A stretch of 64,000 nucleotides of DNA. It comes from Legionella_C sp963803545. GTDB lineage: Bacteria > Pseudomonadota > Gammaproteobacteria > Legionellales > Legionellaceae. The stretch covers positions 682,001 to 746,000 of the forward strand of contig CAWDMX010000001.1 in assembly GCA_963803545.1 (NCBI GenBank), read 5' to 3'. Below the pieces are notes generated by a model. That model made no database searches, was not told the DNA's origin, and worked only from the letters and a program-made list of their open reading frames with translations. Both the position numbers and the translations under genes were made by a program. Below, piece after piece: positions 35,599 to 45,105 of the stretch. Numbering within the stretch: the first letter of the stretch is position 1; each line of letters opens with the position of its first letter.

Positions 35599-37170
35599 TT
35601 ATTTCAAAACAATTACGGCGGGTCCGTCAAACACGGCCGAACCGTCTCCACTGGCATCAACGCATCCACTCAAAACACCCGTAGATGTATCCACATCGCA
35701 TTGGGTCACGGTGGTGTCAGTTTGGTTCGCAACGTAAAGCCGTGATCCTGCTGCGTTCAAATTAACAGAACCCGGAGACATAAAAATGGCCCCCGCGCCT
35801 GAATCTTGACAATTGTTTAATGCGCCGGTGCTGGCATTGACGGAACATAACGCAACGGTAGTACCTGAGCCGGAGCCATTATTACTCACGTACATACGCG
35901 TTTCCGTTGCATCTAATGCCATAAAAGCAGGTCCATCAAAAACGGCGCTGCCATCTCCGTCAGCATTTGAGCATCCTGTGAGGGTACCTGAACATAAAGA
36001 AATCGACGTATTAAAGGCACCATTGGCTACGTATGCGCGGGTAAAATTACTGGTGAACTGAAGCTCTATTGGAAAAGAAAACCCCGCCACGGATTGACAC
36101 CCGGTAAAAGTACCTGCGTTTGGTCCAGAGCTAAGATCTACCGAACAAACAGATATCTCACCGCTGTTAATATTAGAGACAAACGCTTGTGAACCCGTGG
36201 AGTTAAATGTGATATTAGTAGGCCCATTAAATACAGCACTGCCATCGCCATCTGCATTCGAGCACGCACTGAGTGCACCAGTAATTGGGTCGATTAAACA
36301 ATACTCAACCGTTGTACCAGAGGTACTGTCAAAGTTTGCAGCATAAAGATAGGTTTCGTTTGGGTCTATTGTGATACCCAGTGGCGTATTGAATACTGCT
36401 CCAGCTCCCGAATCTTGACAACCGAAGAATTGTCCCGTGGTTGAATTAACAGAGCATAAGGAAATTGAATTTGAATCGAAATTAGAGATGTAAGCTCGAT
36501 TGGTAACGCACCTAACCTCGACATTGGTCACATTCGTTCCTGTCATGGTGCCCGATCCATTGATTACTGTACAGGTTTGGCTTACAGGTTGGCTTTGCAC
36601 CGTAACCGAATAAGCGCTGCCTTGAGCAATTGGTGTTGAAAAGCTAAACGCACCGTTTGAGCTAAGCGTGGTAGAGTTGGTGCCATTATTTTGCACGATA
36701 ACCGTGCCACCATTAAGCCCTTGAACGGTACCGCCAACCGTAGAAAGAACAGGCGCTGTTCCACGGGTAATTTTTAAGCTGTTTGCAGCGCTGGGTTGAT
36801 AGCATTGCAACGGATTTCCGCTATCGCAAACGACAGGGCCACCAACAACATTTCCTTGCAGTGCGTTGCCGTTGACACTCAGGGTCAAATTGCACGATTG
36901 TTGGTAGGCTAGAGTAAAGGGATTTTGACAGCTTCCAGGCGTGGTCGTTTGAGTAATTCCCGGGAGAGCGGTCATCATCAGGCTGTGTGTTTTCCTTGAT
37001 TGATTCGTCACCTGATAGGAGACCGTTGCCGTGCTGGACGTGGGGACTGTAATTGTCGTGTCTGATAAAGGCGTGAACGTCCATAAGGGACTTCCGGCTT
37101 TAGCAAGGGTCACAAAGGAAAGCGTTGCAATTCCCAGGGTGATTTTTTTAAACGCAGTGTATTTCTTCAT
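35599..37170 (-). CDS. secreted YncE/lactonase-like beta-propeller protein
   Basis: 523 residues. A signal peptide (ITLGIATLSFVTLAKA) is followed by an Ig-like region (about 25-130), a short carboxypeptidase-regulatory-like stretch and six or seven propeller blades with the recurring pattern YISNF...SISLCSVNSTTG, GITIDPNETYLYAAN. Each blade has a paired Cys and the repeat C-S-N-A-D-G-D-G-S-A-V-F occurs several times. Such proteins are exported and of unknown role; many are known in Legionella. The gene starts 10 bases after the beta-barrel gene, so they form an operon. Confidence 0.82.
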   Translation of the reverse strand: MKKYTAFKKITLGIATLSFVTLAKAGSPLWTFTPLSDTTITVPTSSTATVSYQVTNQSRKTHSLMMTALPGITQTTTPGSCQNPFTLAYQQSCNLTLSVNGNALQGNVVGGPVVCDSGNPLQCYQPSAANSLKITRGTAPVLSTVGGTVQGLNGGTVIVQNNGTNSTTLSSNGAFSFSTPIAQGSAYSVTVQSQPVSQTCTVINGSGTMTGTNVTNVEVRCVTNRAYISNFDSNSISLCSVNSTTGQFFGCQDSGAGAVFNTPLGITIDPNETYLYAANFDSTSGTTVEYCLIDPITGALSACSNADGDGSAVFNGPTNITFNSTGSQAFVSNINSGEISVCSVDLSSGPNAGTFTGCQSVAGFSFPIELQFTSNFTRAYVANGAFNTSISLCSGTLTGCSNADGDGSAVFDGPAFMALDATETRMYVSNNGSGSGTTVALCSVNASTGALNNCQDSGAGAIFMSPGSVNLNAAGSRLYVANQTDTTVTQCDVDTSTGVLSGCVDASGDGSAVFDGPAVIVLK

Positions 37171-37180
37171 TTTCCTGTCC

Positions 37181-37939
37181 TTAGGCTGTATACGTGAGAT
37201 TCAATAAGAGGCCGTTGGTGTACAAATGGCTTAATGCGAGCCCGTTGTTTTGAGATTGTCCCGCAGCGCGCCCTAGTTCGCTTTTGCCCCAGTCCGAAAA
37301 TTCGTAGCTTGCACCCACCTGCCAATGGGCGTTCAGCACTTTTTGCACCCCAGCTCCGAGTGTGTAGGTCAGCGCTGTTTGCGTGTGGTTTGTAAAGTTA
37401 GAATTTGGAAGTGCCTCAAAAATCAAGGGGGTGTTAGTAAAGTCGTGCGCACGGTTAAAGCCTGCTCCTAAGCTTGCGCTCAGCCAAGGTAGGAGCCAAG
37501 AGCCTTGATTAAACAGCAGCTTTCCTTTTACAGCGACTCGGCTGTGCTGCACTTTATAATGATAGCTGTGATTATCAAACTGCGCGTCGGCGTCATCCCA
37601 GATAGTGCCTTGAAGTTTGGCATTGCCGGTGGTGGCTGCTGCAAGCCCAAGCTGCCCCTGCCAGTTTGCTGATAGTGTTTTCTGTACGCCAATAAAAAGC
37701 TCACCTGCAGCTAAAGCATTAGTGGATTTACGCGCGGCGTACGTCTTTGCAATTTCCGGTGCCAAATTAAAAGTTTGCGTTTTGCCCGCGCTTTGCCAAG
37801 CAGAGCCACCGCTTACGGTTGCAACCCAGCCACTGTTTAGTGTTGGACGTGCGCTTATATCGTTCGCCTGTACTATTCCTGCCGCTACTTCCATAAGCGC
37901 GATTGCCCACAAGCGCTGTGTGCCTTTAATTCTTATCAT
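37181..37939 (-). CDS. outer-membrane beta-barrel protein (OmpA/Opa-type porin fold)
   Basis: 252 residues with an N-terminal signal (LWAIALMEVAAGIVQA) and alternating hydrophobic strands such as GELFIGVQKTLSANWQGQLGLA and VGASYEFSDWGKSELG, ending in an aromatic-hydrophobic C-terminus (LLLNLTYTA) without the usual terminal Phe. It fits the small 8-stranded outer-membrane protein superfamily. First gene of a two-gene operon with the beta-propeller protein. GGAGCAAGG precedes the ATG. No specific function can be assigned. Confidence 0.78.
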   Translation of the reverse strand: MIRIKGTQRLWAIALMEVAAGIVQANDISARPTLNSGWVATVSGGSAWQSAGKTQTFNLAPEIAKTYAARKSTNALAAGELFIGVQKTLSANWQGQLGLAAATTGNAKLQGTIWDDADAQFDNHSYHYKVQHSRVAVKGKLLFNQGSWLLPWLSASLGAGFNRAHDFTNTPLIFEALPNSNFTNHTQTALTYTLGAGVQKVLNAHWQVGASYEFSDWGKSELGRAAGQSQNNGLALSHLYTNGLLLNLTYTA

Positions 37940-38472
37940 CCTTGCTCCTTTTAATAGTACTTTTTTGGCTTTTTATATTACAGGATAAGCGAGCAACAAG
38001 ACAACAATAAATCCATTGATGTGGGGGCCGTAGAGTACACGGCAACACTACCGGTATTTTAATGCTATGCAGCTTTATTACTAATGAAAGCCGCGCTCGG
38101 CACTTAATACCGGTTCGTGCCGCACACAGTGGGTATATCTTTGGTTAACCGGAATAGAGCAGGGCGGTCCTCTTCAATCTGGAGACAATTTATCGCGAAA
38201 CGACGATAAAAAAGCTAGAGAAGCGTCCCATCCCTTCAGTCCGCTTTAGAGCCTCCAAAACGGTCACTACCTTGGTGATTACGGCTATTAAACGCAGTAA
38301 ATTTTGTTTTTAAAATGAACAAGACGTAGAAAGCCTAAGTGGGTAATTTACAACAGAAAGCTAACGCGACTTGACGAAACCTCGCAATTTCTTATTGGAT
38401 AATAATCAATATATAGTATTTACTTGGCGCTTAATGATCTATATATTGTGTTTTTTTGATTTAGGAGCTTTT
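37940..38472. other. 533-bp gap with one long-spaced inverted repeat
   Basis: No ORF with coding character. ACCGGTATT at 38050-38058 is mirrored by AATACCGGT at 38106-38114, 47 bases apart. The promoter of the minus-strand barrel gene should lie at the left edge. Confidence 0.4.
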
Positions 38473-38769
38473 ATGCGCTGCGCTTTTTTTTACGACTATA
38501 ATTCTTTGGGAAAAGGAGCCTCTGGGGTTAAGAATCTTGTTTATACGATTAATGAAGTGTACCAAGTGATTGCGACCGGAGGGCTGTTGGCAACGGTGTT
38601 TACCTTGCTGTCCGAGCAATGCGGGTACCGGGTGCCTGGATTAATGCAGTTAGCACTATTATTTGCGGCCGGACTCCTGTCGTTAGCCATTGCAACGTAT
38701 AAAAAACTTGATAAGAACGGTGAGCTATGGTTACCCACACCAACAGCCGCAGTGGAGGTGCCGCTGTAA
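38473..38769 (+). CDS. small membrane protein of unknown function
   Basis: 98 residues from ATG 38473, chosen because AGGAG lies seven bases upstream; longer in-frame starts at 38371 (TTG) and 38434 (ATG) lack a ribosome site. Two hydrophobic segments (VYQVIATGGLLATVFTLLS and LMQLALLFAAGLLSLAIA) suggest an inner-membrane protein with a short C-terminal tail. Not recognised. Alone on the plus strand before msrA. Confidence 0.65.
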   Translation: MRCAFFYDYNSLGKGASGVKNLVYTINEVYQVIATGGLLATVFTLLSEQCGYRVPGLMQLALLFAAGLLSLAIATYKKLDKNGELWLPTPTAAVEVPL

Positions 38770-38842
38770 TGGTCGAGCGGTGATTGCTTAAGGGTGTGCG
38801 TTACAGCGATTTATGAGTTGCTGGTGCCGCATGTTGCTATCG

Positions 38843-38880
38843 CTACAGGCTTCGGTCTGCGACCTTCCCTGGCCTGCGGC
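38843..38880. repeat. REP-like palindromic repeat, copy 2
   Basis: Reverse complement of the 38-bp palindromic block at 16695-16732, about three mismatches. It lies in the 224-base gap before msrA. Confidence 0.65.
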
Positions 38881-38993
38881 AAATGCGTTTTATAAAAAAG
38901 GACTGTTTTTTTGGAAAAGGAATCTCTTAAAAAACAAAGGGTAGTCTATATTTAAATTACGCCAGTTTTTTTACGTCTTATTTATGGGGTCAC

Positions 38994-39566
38994 ATGCGCA
39001 GTCTTATTCTTGTTTTAACCCTTTTTGTTCTACCAATTAATGCTAAAACCGCAGAAGCAATCTTTGCTGGGGGCTGTTTTTGGTGCGTTGAGGCGGATTT
39101 TGATAAGGTGCCTGGGGTTTTGCAAACCACCTCGGGCTACGATGGAGGATTAGCACCCCATCCCACCTATGCATTGGTTTCTTCGGGCGCAACCGATTAT
39201 GTTGAATCCGTACAGGTATTCTATGATCCTACAAAGGTGAGTTACCAACAGTTGCTTAGTTATTATTGGCACCACATGGATCCGACGGCAAAAAATGCGC
39301 AATTTTGCGATCATGGGCGGCAATACCGAAGTGTTATTTTTTATCGCAATGAAGAGCAAAAAAAAGCAGCTCTAGCCAGCAAACGTGCTTTGGAAAAACA
39401 GTTTCCTGCGGTGTATACAGACATTCTTCCGTCTACTCATTTTTATCCAGCCGAAGCATACCATCAAAATTATTATCAAAAAAATCCGCTGCGTTATAAG
39501 TATTATCGCTACCAATGCGGCCGCGATCAACGTGTTAAGGAGTTGTGGCGTGCAAAGATTTCTTAG
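38994..39566 (+). CDS. msrA: peptide methionine sulfoxide reductase A, exported
   Basis: 190 residues. A signal peptide (LILVLTLFVLPINA) precedes the MsrA domain with catalytic Cys28 in GGCFWC, EADFDKVPGV, SGYDGG, and the YHQNYYQKN segment that holds the conserved Tyr/His/Asp residues. It reduces methionine-S-sulfoxide in oxidised proteins; with the signal peptide it would act in the periplasm. A C-terminal Cys (YQCGRD) may be the resolving residue. It overlaps the msrB start by 17 bases, so the pair is an operon like the periplasmic MsrA/B systems of other bacteria. Confidence 0.95.
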   Translation: MRSLILVLTLFVLPINAKTAEAIFAGGCFWCVEADFDKVPGVLQTTSGYDGGLAPHPTYALVSSGATDYVESVQVFYDPTKVSYQQLLSYYWHHMDPTAKNAQFCDHGRQYRSVIFYRNEEQKKAALASKRALEKQFPAVYTDILPSTHFYPAEAYHQNYYQKNPLRYKYYRYQCGRDQRVKELWRAKIS

Positions 39567-40053
39567 TATTGTAATTTGTTCTCTCGTAATGATAAGCGCC
39601 GTTATGGCCTATGTTCCGCAGTTTGATAAATCCGAGCAGCTTAAGACGCTCACCCCCTTGCAGTCTCAGGTTACTCAAAACGATGCAACAGAGAAGGCGT
39701 TTGATAATACCTATTGGAACAATAGTGAAGAAGGCCTCTATGTTGATGTTGTTTCAGGGGAGCCTTTGTTTAGCTCGACGGATAAATATAAATCAGGGAC
39801 CGGTTGGCCGAGCTTTACCAAGCCTATTGATAATTCATACCTTCAATTGCGAAAGCAAAGACGCTATTTTTTAATCACGCGCACAGAAGTTCGCTCGAAA
39901 TACGCAAACTCGCACTTGGGGCATGTGTTTGCAGATGGACCAAAACCCACGGGTTTACGGTATTGTATGAACTCGGCTGCCTTGAGATTTATTCCAAAAA
40001 ATAAAATGCTGCAAGCAGGTTATGGCGAATATCTCTATCTTTTTAAGCAATAA
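39550..40053 (+). CDS. msrB: peptide methionine sulfoxide reductase B, exported
   Basis: 167 residues from GTG 39550, which has AAGGAG seven bases upstream and overlaps the end of msrA; this start gives a signal peptide (FLSIVICSLVMISAVMA). MsrB motifs: GTGWPSF, SKYANSHLGHVF and the catalytic Cys139 in RYCMNSAAL. The two zinc-binding CxxC pairs found in many MsrB proteins are absent (GEPLFSSTDKY replaces one), which is a known zinc-free form. It reduces methionine-R-sulfoxide, complementing MsrA in the periplasm. Confidence 0.93.
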   Translation: MQRFLSIVICSLVMISAVMAYVPQFDKSEQLKTLTPLQSQVTQNDATEKAFDNTYWNNSEEGLYVDVVSGEPLFSSTDKYKSGTGWPSFTKPIDNSYLQLRKQRRYFLITRTEVRSKYANSHLGHVFADGPKPTGLRYCMNSAALRFIPKNKMLQAGYGEYLYLFKQ

Positions 40054-40084
40054 AAGTGACCCTTGCCACGAGGGCGTCCTTGTT

Positions 40085-40687
40085 TTATCGGTTTCGCGCA
40101 ATGTAGTGCAGGGCGTGAAATTGCTTAAGACGATGGACTGCTGTTGCGCTTACTAAGCCGGTAAATAACAGGGCAAGGAAGCTAAATGCATGAGGCCAAA
40201 GCATCATTGCGATAAAAAAAACAAAAGCCTCGGCGCGTTCTATCAGCCCTGGACTGTAATGGAAGCTCTTGTGTGAGTCGTTTACGGTAAAAATACCAAC
40301 CACTAAAAAACTGGTAATACACAAAAGCATGCTTCCTAACATTAATAAAGCCCATACACCCCGTTGCTGAGGTGCTGCAGCAAATAGTGCAAAAACCACT
40401 ATAAATTCAACAAAACGGTCCGTCATAATATCCAGCACGGAGCCCCAGTCGGAACTGTTTTGGTTAAGACGTGCCAGGGTTCCATCTAAGGTATCGCACC
40501 AACCGGATAAACAAAGCATGCTTACAGCAAGAACGGTATGATGCAGTATTAAAGCCGGTAAAACTAAAAGCCCCAAAAAACCAGAGAGCACGGTTATTTG
40601 GTTGGCCGTTGTTTTATTCTTTAAAATTTCAGCCAATGGATTGACCAAAATACGCTGATATTGCTGTCTTAAATAGTGTTCTATCAT
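40085..40687 (-). CDS. CDP-alcohol phosphatidyltransferase family protein
   Basis: 200 residues with the full CDP-alcohol phosphotransferase signature D-x-x-DG-x-x-AR-x8-G-x3-D-x3-D, seen as CDTLDGTLARLNQ...GSVLDIMTDR, and five or six membrane helices. The family makes phospholipid head groups from CDP-diacylglycerol (or CDP-alcohols) at the inner membrane. The substrate alcohol is not predictable. It begins four bases after the TVP38-flavoprotein gene, so the two share a transcript. Confidence 0.9.
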   Translation of the reverse strand: MIEHYLRQQYQRILVNPLAEILKNKTTANQITVLSGFLGLLVLPALILHHTVLAVSMLCLSGWCDTLDGTLARLNQNSSDWGSVLDIMTDRFVEFIVVFALFAAAPQQRGVWALLMLGSMLLCITSFLVVGIFTVNDSHKSFHYSPGLIERAEAFVFFIAMMLWPHAFSFLALLFTGLVSATAVHRLKQFHALHYIARNR

Positions 40688-40691
40688 AGCG

Positions 40692-42830
40692 TTATCCTAG
40701 TTTTTTTAAGACGCTAACAAGCCAGCGCGTTTTAGTGGAAAATAATTGTGGTTTATAAAAAGCACTAGCAACCTGTTTGCTGATTTCGCTTAAAGTGGGG
40801 TACGCAGCCATAGTATCGGTGAAGCTGCGTAAGGTTTTTTGTTCACGAATAGCGACAACCCACGGTAAAAGTAATTCTCCGGCGTGGGCGCCAATAATTG
40901 TTGCACCTAAAATGGTGCCTTTTTTATCGGTAACAATTTTGATTTTTCCCTCAAGAGCGTCTTCTGCTTGCGCGCGATCGTTTTCTATAAAAGGCCATTG
41001 TGTGATTTTCAGGTCCGAACGCTGTAAAGCCTCCTTCGCCAAAATACCCACCTGTGCTATTTCAGGCTCGGTGTACGTGACCCAGGGAACCGCTCGGTAA
41101 TCCATTTTGGCCGGAATCTTAAACACAATGTTACGCAACACTACGCCGGCGTGATAGCTTGCCACATGCGTTAATGGATAGGAACCAACGACATCCCCCA
41201 GGGCATAAACCCGTCGATTGCTGGTTTGTAAGCGAGCGTTCACGGCTATTCCCTTGCTTGAATAGACAACGGCGGCTTTTTCTAAGTCAAGACCGTCAAC
41301 TTGGGGGCGACGTCCGGTGGCAACAAGTAAGTGGCTTCCTGCAATACTACGATGCTGTCCTTGCTGGTCAATCGTTAGCTTAATGCCTTTTTGGTTCTCG
41401 TGTTCGACCGTTTGCACGGTGCTTTGCTCGTAAACAACAACGCCCATAGCGTTTAATTGCTCACGTAAAATAGCGACGCATTCCTCATCGTCCTTGGGAA
41501 GCAAACGCAACCCCTCGACGATTGTTACCTTGGAACCCAGCATGGCAAAAGCCTGCGCTAATTCACAACCTATTGGCCCCCCACCGATAACGACTAAATG
41601 CGTCGGTTTTTTTGTTATATCAAAGATGGTTTCATTGGTGAGATAGGGCGTGTTTTCTAGGCCGGGAATAGGAGGTATAAACGGGGATGAACCCGTAGCA
41701 ATTACAAAACGTTTCGCCTGGATAGCTTTATTGTGGGCGATTACGGTTTTGGTATCTGAAAAACGGGCAGCTGCCTGAATCACATGCACGCCGAGCGATT
41801 CAAAACGTTCAATGGCATCGTTTTTGGCAAGGGTTTTAATTACCTTATGGACGTGGTGCATTACTTTGGTAAAATCAATTTCTATTTTTTGGTCACAAAG
41901 ACCAAAGCGTGCGGCATGATGATGCGTTTGATAGGTTCTTTTAGCGACGGCCAATAAAGACTTTGATGGAACACAGCCATAGTTTAAACAATCGCCCCCC
42001 ATTTTTCCTGATTCAAACAACACCACCTTAAGACCTAATTGAGCGGCAACGGAGGCTATACTTAATCCTCCTGCACCAGCCCCAATAATCGCTATATCGT
42101 ACACGATAGCCTTCTCTTTAGTGGCTGATGATTGTTTACGCGTAAATTTTTTATAAAGAAGCGGCGCCAACGCAAGTGCTGTCAATGCTAGCAAAGGGAT
42201 AAGCACCTGTGCGGAGAACAGAACGCCAAGATTTGCTGTTTGGTTGGTTGAAAATACGTGACTTAAACTATTGCCTACCAGCACATAAACAAACGATCCT
42301 GGAATGATGCCGATGAATGTGGCGAGGATGTATGTTTTGGCCTCCACGGCCAATAATGCCGGTACAATATTAACTACCCAAAACGGAAATAAAGGAAATA
42401 ATCGCAACGTTAATAAATAGGAGAACGCGTTTTCCTGAAACCCATGGCGCATGCGGCCCAACCAGCTTGCGGCCGATTGGCTTAACCATTGTCCAAGGGA
42501 GGTGCGGACTGCAAAAAAAACTGCGGTTGCTCCAAGGGTTGCACTAACGACAACCAAAAAGGTTCCCCAAAATACGCCGAATAAAAAACCACCCGCCAAA
42601 GTGAGAAACACGGCACCAGGAATAGAAACCGCAACGGCCAGGGTGTAACAACCCATAAAAAGAAGAACGGAACTAAAATAATGCGCTTTACTCCAGTCAA
42701 GAAGTAGATTTCGGTGTTCCTGCAAGGAAGAAAAGCTTACATATCTGTCCAGGCGAAGACTGAAAAAAACAATGAGCAATCCGAGCAATAGAATGAGGGG
42801 CAGCCAAGAGCATACGCTTTTTTTGATCAT
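40692..42830 (-). CDS. TVP38/DedA-like membrane domain fused to a class I flavoprotein disulfide reductase
   Basis: 712 residues. Residues 1 to about 235 are a TVP38/TMEM64 (SNARE-associated) membrane domain with SIPGAVFLTLAGGFLFG and FPFWVVNIVPA. From about 245 comes a pyridine-nucleotide disulfide oxidoreductase: FAD motif IIGAGAGGLS, redox pair in GGDCLNYGCVPSK, NAD motif VIGGGPIGCELAQ, and ALGDVVG. The C-terminal HPT-type motif of lipoamide dehydrogenase is YPTLSE, i.e. the catalytic His is replaced. Similar fusions exist in other proteobacteria; function unknown, perhaps membrane-coupled electron transfer. Pairs with a CDP-alcohol phosphatidyltransferase gene. Confidence 0.88.
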   Translation of the reverse strand: MIKKSVCSWLPLILLLGLLIVFFSLRLDRYVSFSSLQEHRNLLLDWSKAHYFSSVLLFMGCYTLAVAVSIPGAVFLTLAGGFLFGVFWGTFLVVVSATLGATAVFFAVRTSLGQWLSQSAASWLGRMRHGFQENAFSYLLTLRLFPLFPFWVVNIVPALLAVEAKTYILATFIGIIPGSFVYVLVGNSLSHVFSTNQTANLGVLFSAQVLIPLLALTALALAPLLYKKFTRKQSSATKEKAIVYDIAIIGAGAGGLSIASVAAQLGLKVVLFESGKMGGDCLNYGCVPSKSLLAVAKRTYQTHHHAARFGLCDQKIEIDFTKVMHHVHKVIKTLAKNDAIERFESLGVHVIQAAARFSDTKTVIAHNKAIQAKRFVIATGSSPFIPPIPGLENTPYLTNETIFDITKKPTHLVVIGGGPIGCELAQAFAMLGSKVTIVEGLRLLPKDDEECVAILREQLNAMGVVVYEQSTVQTVEHENQKGIKLTIDQQGQHRSIAGSHLLVATGRRPQVDGLDLEKAAVVYSSKGIAVNARLQTSNRRVYALGDVVGSYPLTHVASYHAGVVLRNIVFKIPAKMDYRAVPWVTYTEPEIAQVGILAKEALQRSDLKITQWPFIENDRAQAEDALEGKIKIVTDKKGTILGATIIGAHAGELLLPWVVAIREQKTLRSFTDTMAAYPTLSEISKQVASAFYKPQLFSTKTRWLVSVLKKLG

Positions 42831-43649
42831 TATCTTTCCTTGACAGAGTTAAACGCTAAAGGATAGTTCGACAGAAAATCGGGAGAATTCTGTGGTGAGC
42901 AATCCTACTATTGCATGAGCCTGTTATGGATTAGCGTAACCACGGTGACTCACAGCAAATTTAACAGAATAATGCGTGGATAGCGACGAGTACGATTGCC
43001 TTGACAGGGCGTTAGGGATTCTAACAAAAAAACGGGTGTATTTAGGTTTTTTTTAATCTGAATCAATACAGGCTATAAGACCTGACTGAGGCAAAAATTT
43101 GGGAAAATTAACTGTTTAAACATTTCACCTTTTTCATAGGGCTATTAACGCTAAGACACCGGTTATTTTGCGACGGTGACTATGAATTATCAATGCGTGT
43201 ACTGTTTACGGTGTGGGATGGCCTATTCATTATAATTAGGAATGCTGTACTCCCTGTTGCCAAAGAGCAGTACAAGCAAGCGGCCTATCAAACGGGCTAC
43301 GCAAGCTTTGAGGACAAAATCCGATAAAAAAATGGTATAAATTCTGGTGTGGAAATTCGCAAGAGAAACAGCCTTAAGGCCGGCATTCGAGCGACCCGTT
43401 GACGTGACGGTAGAGCATCGAATACCGAAATATCGGCGTCTTTTTTACGGGCAACCGCTCAATGTTTTTTACGTTAAAGTTTTTGTGTTGAAAGTATTAG
43501 AGCTTATGGTATAGTAATGTTTTTTTTTGGCCTGCAGCCTATTTTTTGGGGGTTGGGTCTTCACGCATGGCCTTAAAGTTCTACTGTACGTCGTTGTTTT
43601 AAAGCTATTTTACGGTAGTAACTTGTCTGAGCATTAATAAGGAAATTAA
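42831..43649. other. 819-bp intergenic region without recognisable gene
   Basis: Separates divergent genes (flavoprotein fusion and FadL porin). I found no ORF with coding character, no IS end and no RNA gene. Promoters for both genes must be at its edges. Confidence 0.5.
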
Positions 43650-44876
43650 ATGAATAAGAATGTATTAGGATACTCGCTGCTTTTCGCTTCGAGCTTGGTC
43701 ATGGCCGAAGGTGGACGCTTTGACAACGAATTTGCATGGTATAACCCGGCTGATATGGCCAGGACTAAACAGTACGAAATTTCCGCAGGCCTTATTCATC
43801 CCATCGTTCATGTCCCTGTAAGCGGAACCCAAAATTTCCCTGCTGTGCCAACGGCTTTTGCCTTCAGGCCAGCTAGCCAGCCGGTTAATGTTAGCATCAC
43901 CGAAAATTACAATTTACCAAGTGGAAAAATAATTTATCGAATTAATGATAAGTTTATAGTGGGTGTTGTTGCCGGTCAGAGCTTTCTTAATAATCTAACC
44001 TACCCCGAGAACTCGCCGCTGCGTTACTCGATTTGGCGTTCAAAAGTCAATGGCTATAATATTGCGCCTAATTTTGCTTACCAGGTTAATGAAAAATTTA
44101 CATTCGGCCTCGGGTTGGATATTTTAAAAACGTCGGCGCAGTTAAACACCAATTTCGGATTCCCTAATTCGGTTGCACCGCAACTTCGCTCTATTCCCTT
44201 CACGCTTAAGGCCGATGGATGGCAGGTTGGTTGGCATGCTGGAATAGCGGCGAAGCCTTGGCTTGGCAGCTATATGTCCCTAAGTTATTTTTCTGACCAA
44301 AACGCGCATTTGCGTGGGCCCTCTACGGTAGTTGGCCCAACAGGAGTCCTGGGCAGTGGTGAGGCTAGTGGTTCTGTAATGCGTCCTGAAATGGCCCGCC
44401 TAGGTGTGTTTCAAGCGCTAAGTGAAGATTTCGGTTTAATTGGGCAGTTAAGTTACGTTCACTGGTCTAAATTTAAAACGATCGTTGCCAACCTGCCTGC
44501 GCCGGTTAGTGCTCAGCTTCAAGGTGTTAATAAGCTGACCGTTCCTCTTTACTACAGCAACGCATGGATAACTGAGTTTGGTGTAAGAAAAGTAATGAAC
44601 AAGCTCACGCTAATAGGATTAGCACGATACGCGCAAACGCCAATTAATAATAAATTCAGAGATATATCACTGCCTGAAAGCAATGCTTGGTCATCGACCA
44701 TTCGTGGTGATTATGAGTTTACTAATAATTTAAGTGTGTTTGGTCGGTGGTCGCACGTTTTCCAGTTTAATGCGTCGATTGCAGGCGTACCTAGCTCTTC
44801 ATCAAGACCCCGATTAGTTGCCAATGCAACACCTTACGTCGATGTATTTGCAATAGGTTTAACCTATAAAGCCTAA
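43650..44876 (+). CDS. FadL/OmpP1-family outer-membrane transporter
   Basis: 408 residues with signal peptide (LGYSLLFASSLVMA). Early motif NEFAWYNPADMARTK corresponds to the N-terminal hatch region of FadL (NPA), and beta strands with alternating hydrophobics run to the C-terminus (VDVFAIGLTYKA). FadL-type porins take up long-chain fatty acids and other hydrophobic molecules. It has GGAAA upstream of the ATG and a strong stem-loop downstream (44882-44932). It is single, without operon partners. Confidence 0.87.
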   Translation: MNKNVLGYSLLFASSLVMAEGGRFDNEFAWYNPADMARTKQYEISAGLIHPIVHVPVSGTQNFPAVPTAFAFRPASQPVNVSITENYNLPSGKIIYRINDKFIVGVVAGQSFLNNLTYPENSPLRYSIWRSKVNGYNIAPNFAYQVNEKFTFGLGLDILKTSAQLNTNFGFPNSVAPQLRSIPFTLKADGWQVGWHAGIAAKPWLGSYMSLSYFSDQNAHLRGPSTVVGPTGVLGSGEASGSVMRPEMARLGVFQALSEDFGLIGQLSYVHWSKFKTIVANLPAPVSAQLQGVNKLTVPLYYSNAWITEFGVRKVMNKLTLIGLARYAQTPINNKFRDISLPESNAWSSTIRGDYEFTNNLSVFGRWSHVFQFNASIAGVPSSSSRPRLVANATPYVDVFAIGLTYKA

Positions 44877-44881
44877 TCAAA

Positions 44882-44932
44882 TAGCCCGACCCTTTGTTAT
44901 AGATGCACGGTCTATAAGCAGGGGGCGGGCTA
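44882..44932 (+). terminator. stem-loop terminator after FadL gene
   Basis: TAGCCCG (44882-44888) pairs with CGGGCTA (44926-44932), with inner pairing TTATAG/CTATAA. It begins five bases after the FadL stop. No long T-run. Confidence 0.55.
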
Positions 44933-45060
44933 ATCAACTGCACTCTCAAATTTTATCTTAAAACGGGGTTCTGTGTTTTTATAACTAAACCCTGCCGTAA
45001 ACTGCGATACACGAATCCGCATTGGAACCCGCTATCGGGTAAAGACCTTACTGAATCGAT

Positions 45061-45105
45061 TTGCATGGTACTTTCTAACAAAACGCTCGGCAACAGCCTC
45101 GCCTT
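45061..45105 (-). pseudogene. IS3-family transposase remnant
   Basis: The minus strand reads GEAVAERFVRKYH, resembling the D-N-A-x-AERFFRSLK motif around the catalytic Glu of IS3 transposases. Only this short match and a similar flank to 34311-34379 remain. The rest of 44933-45412 contains nothing else I can identify. Confidence 0.35.

Noticed and set aside
39385..39549. Long N-terminal extension of MsrB
   Set aside because: It is the msrA sequence in another frame; the GTG at 39550 has the ribosome site and the signal peptide.
42831..43649. Small RNA or hidden gene in the 819-bp gap
   Set aside because: I looked for paired promoter and terminator signals and for coding character and found none strong enough to report.
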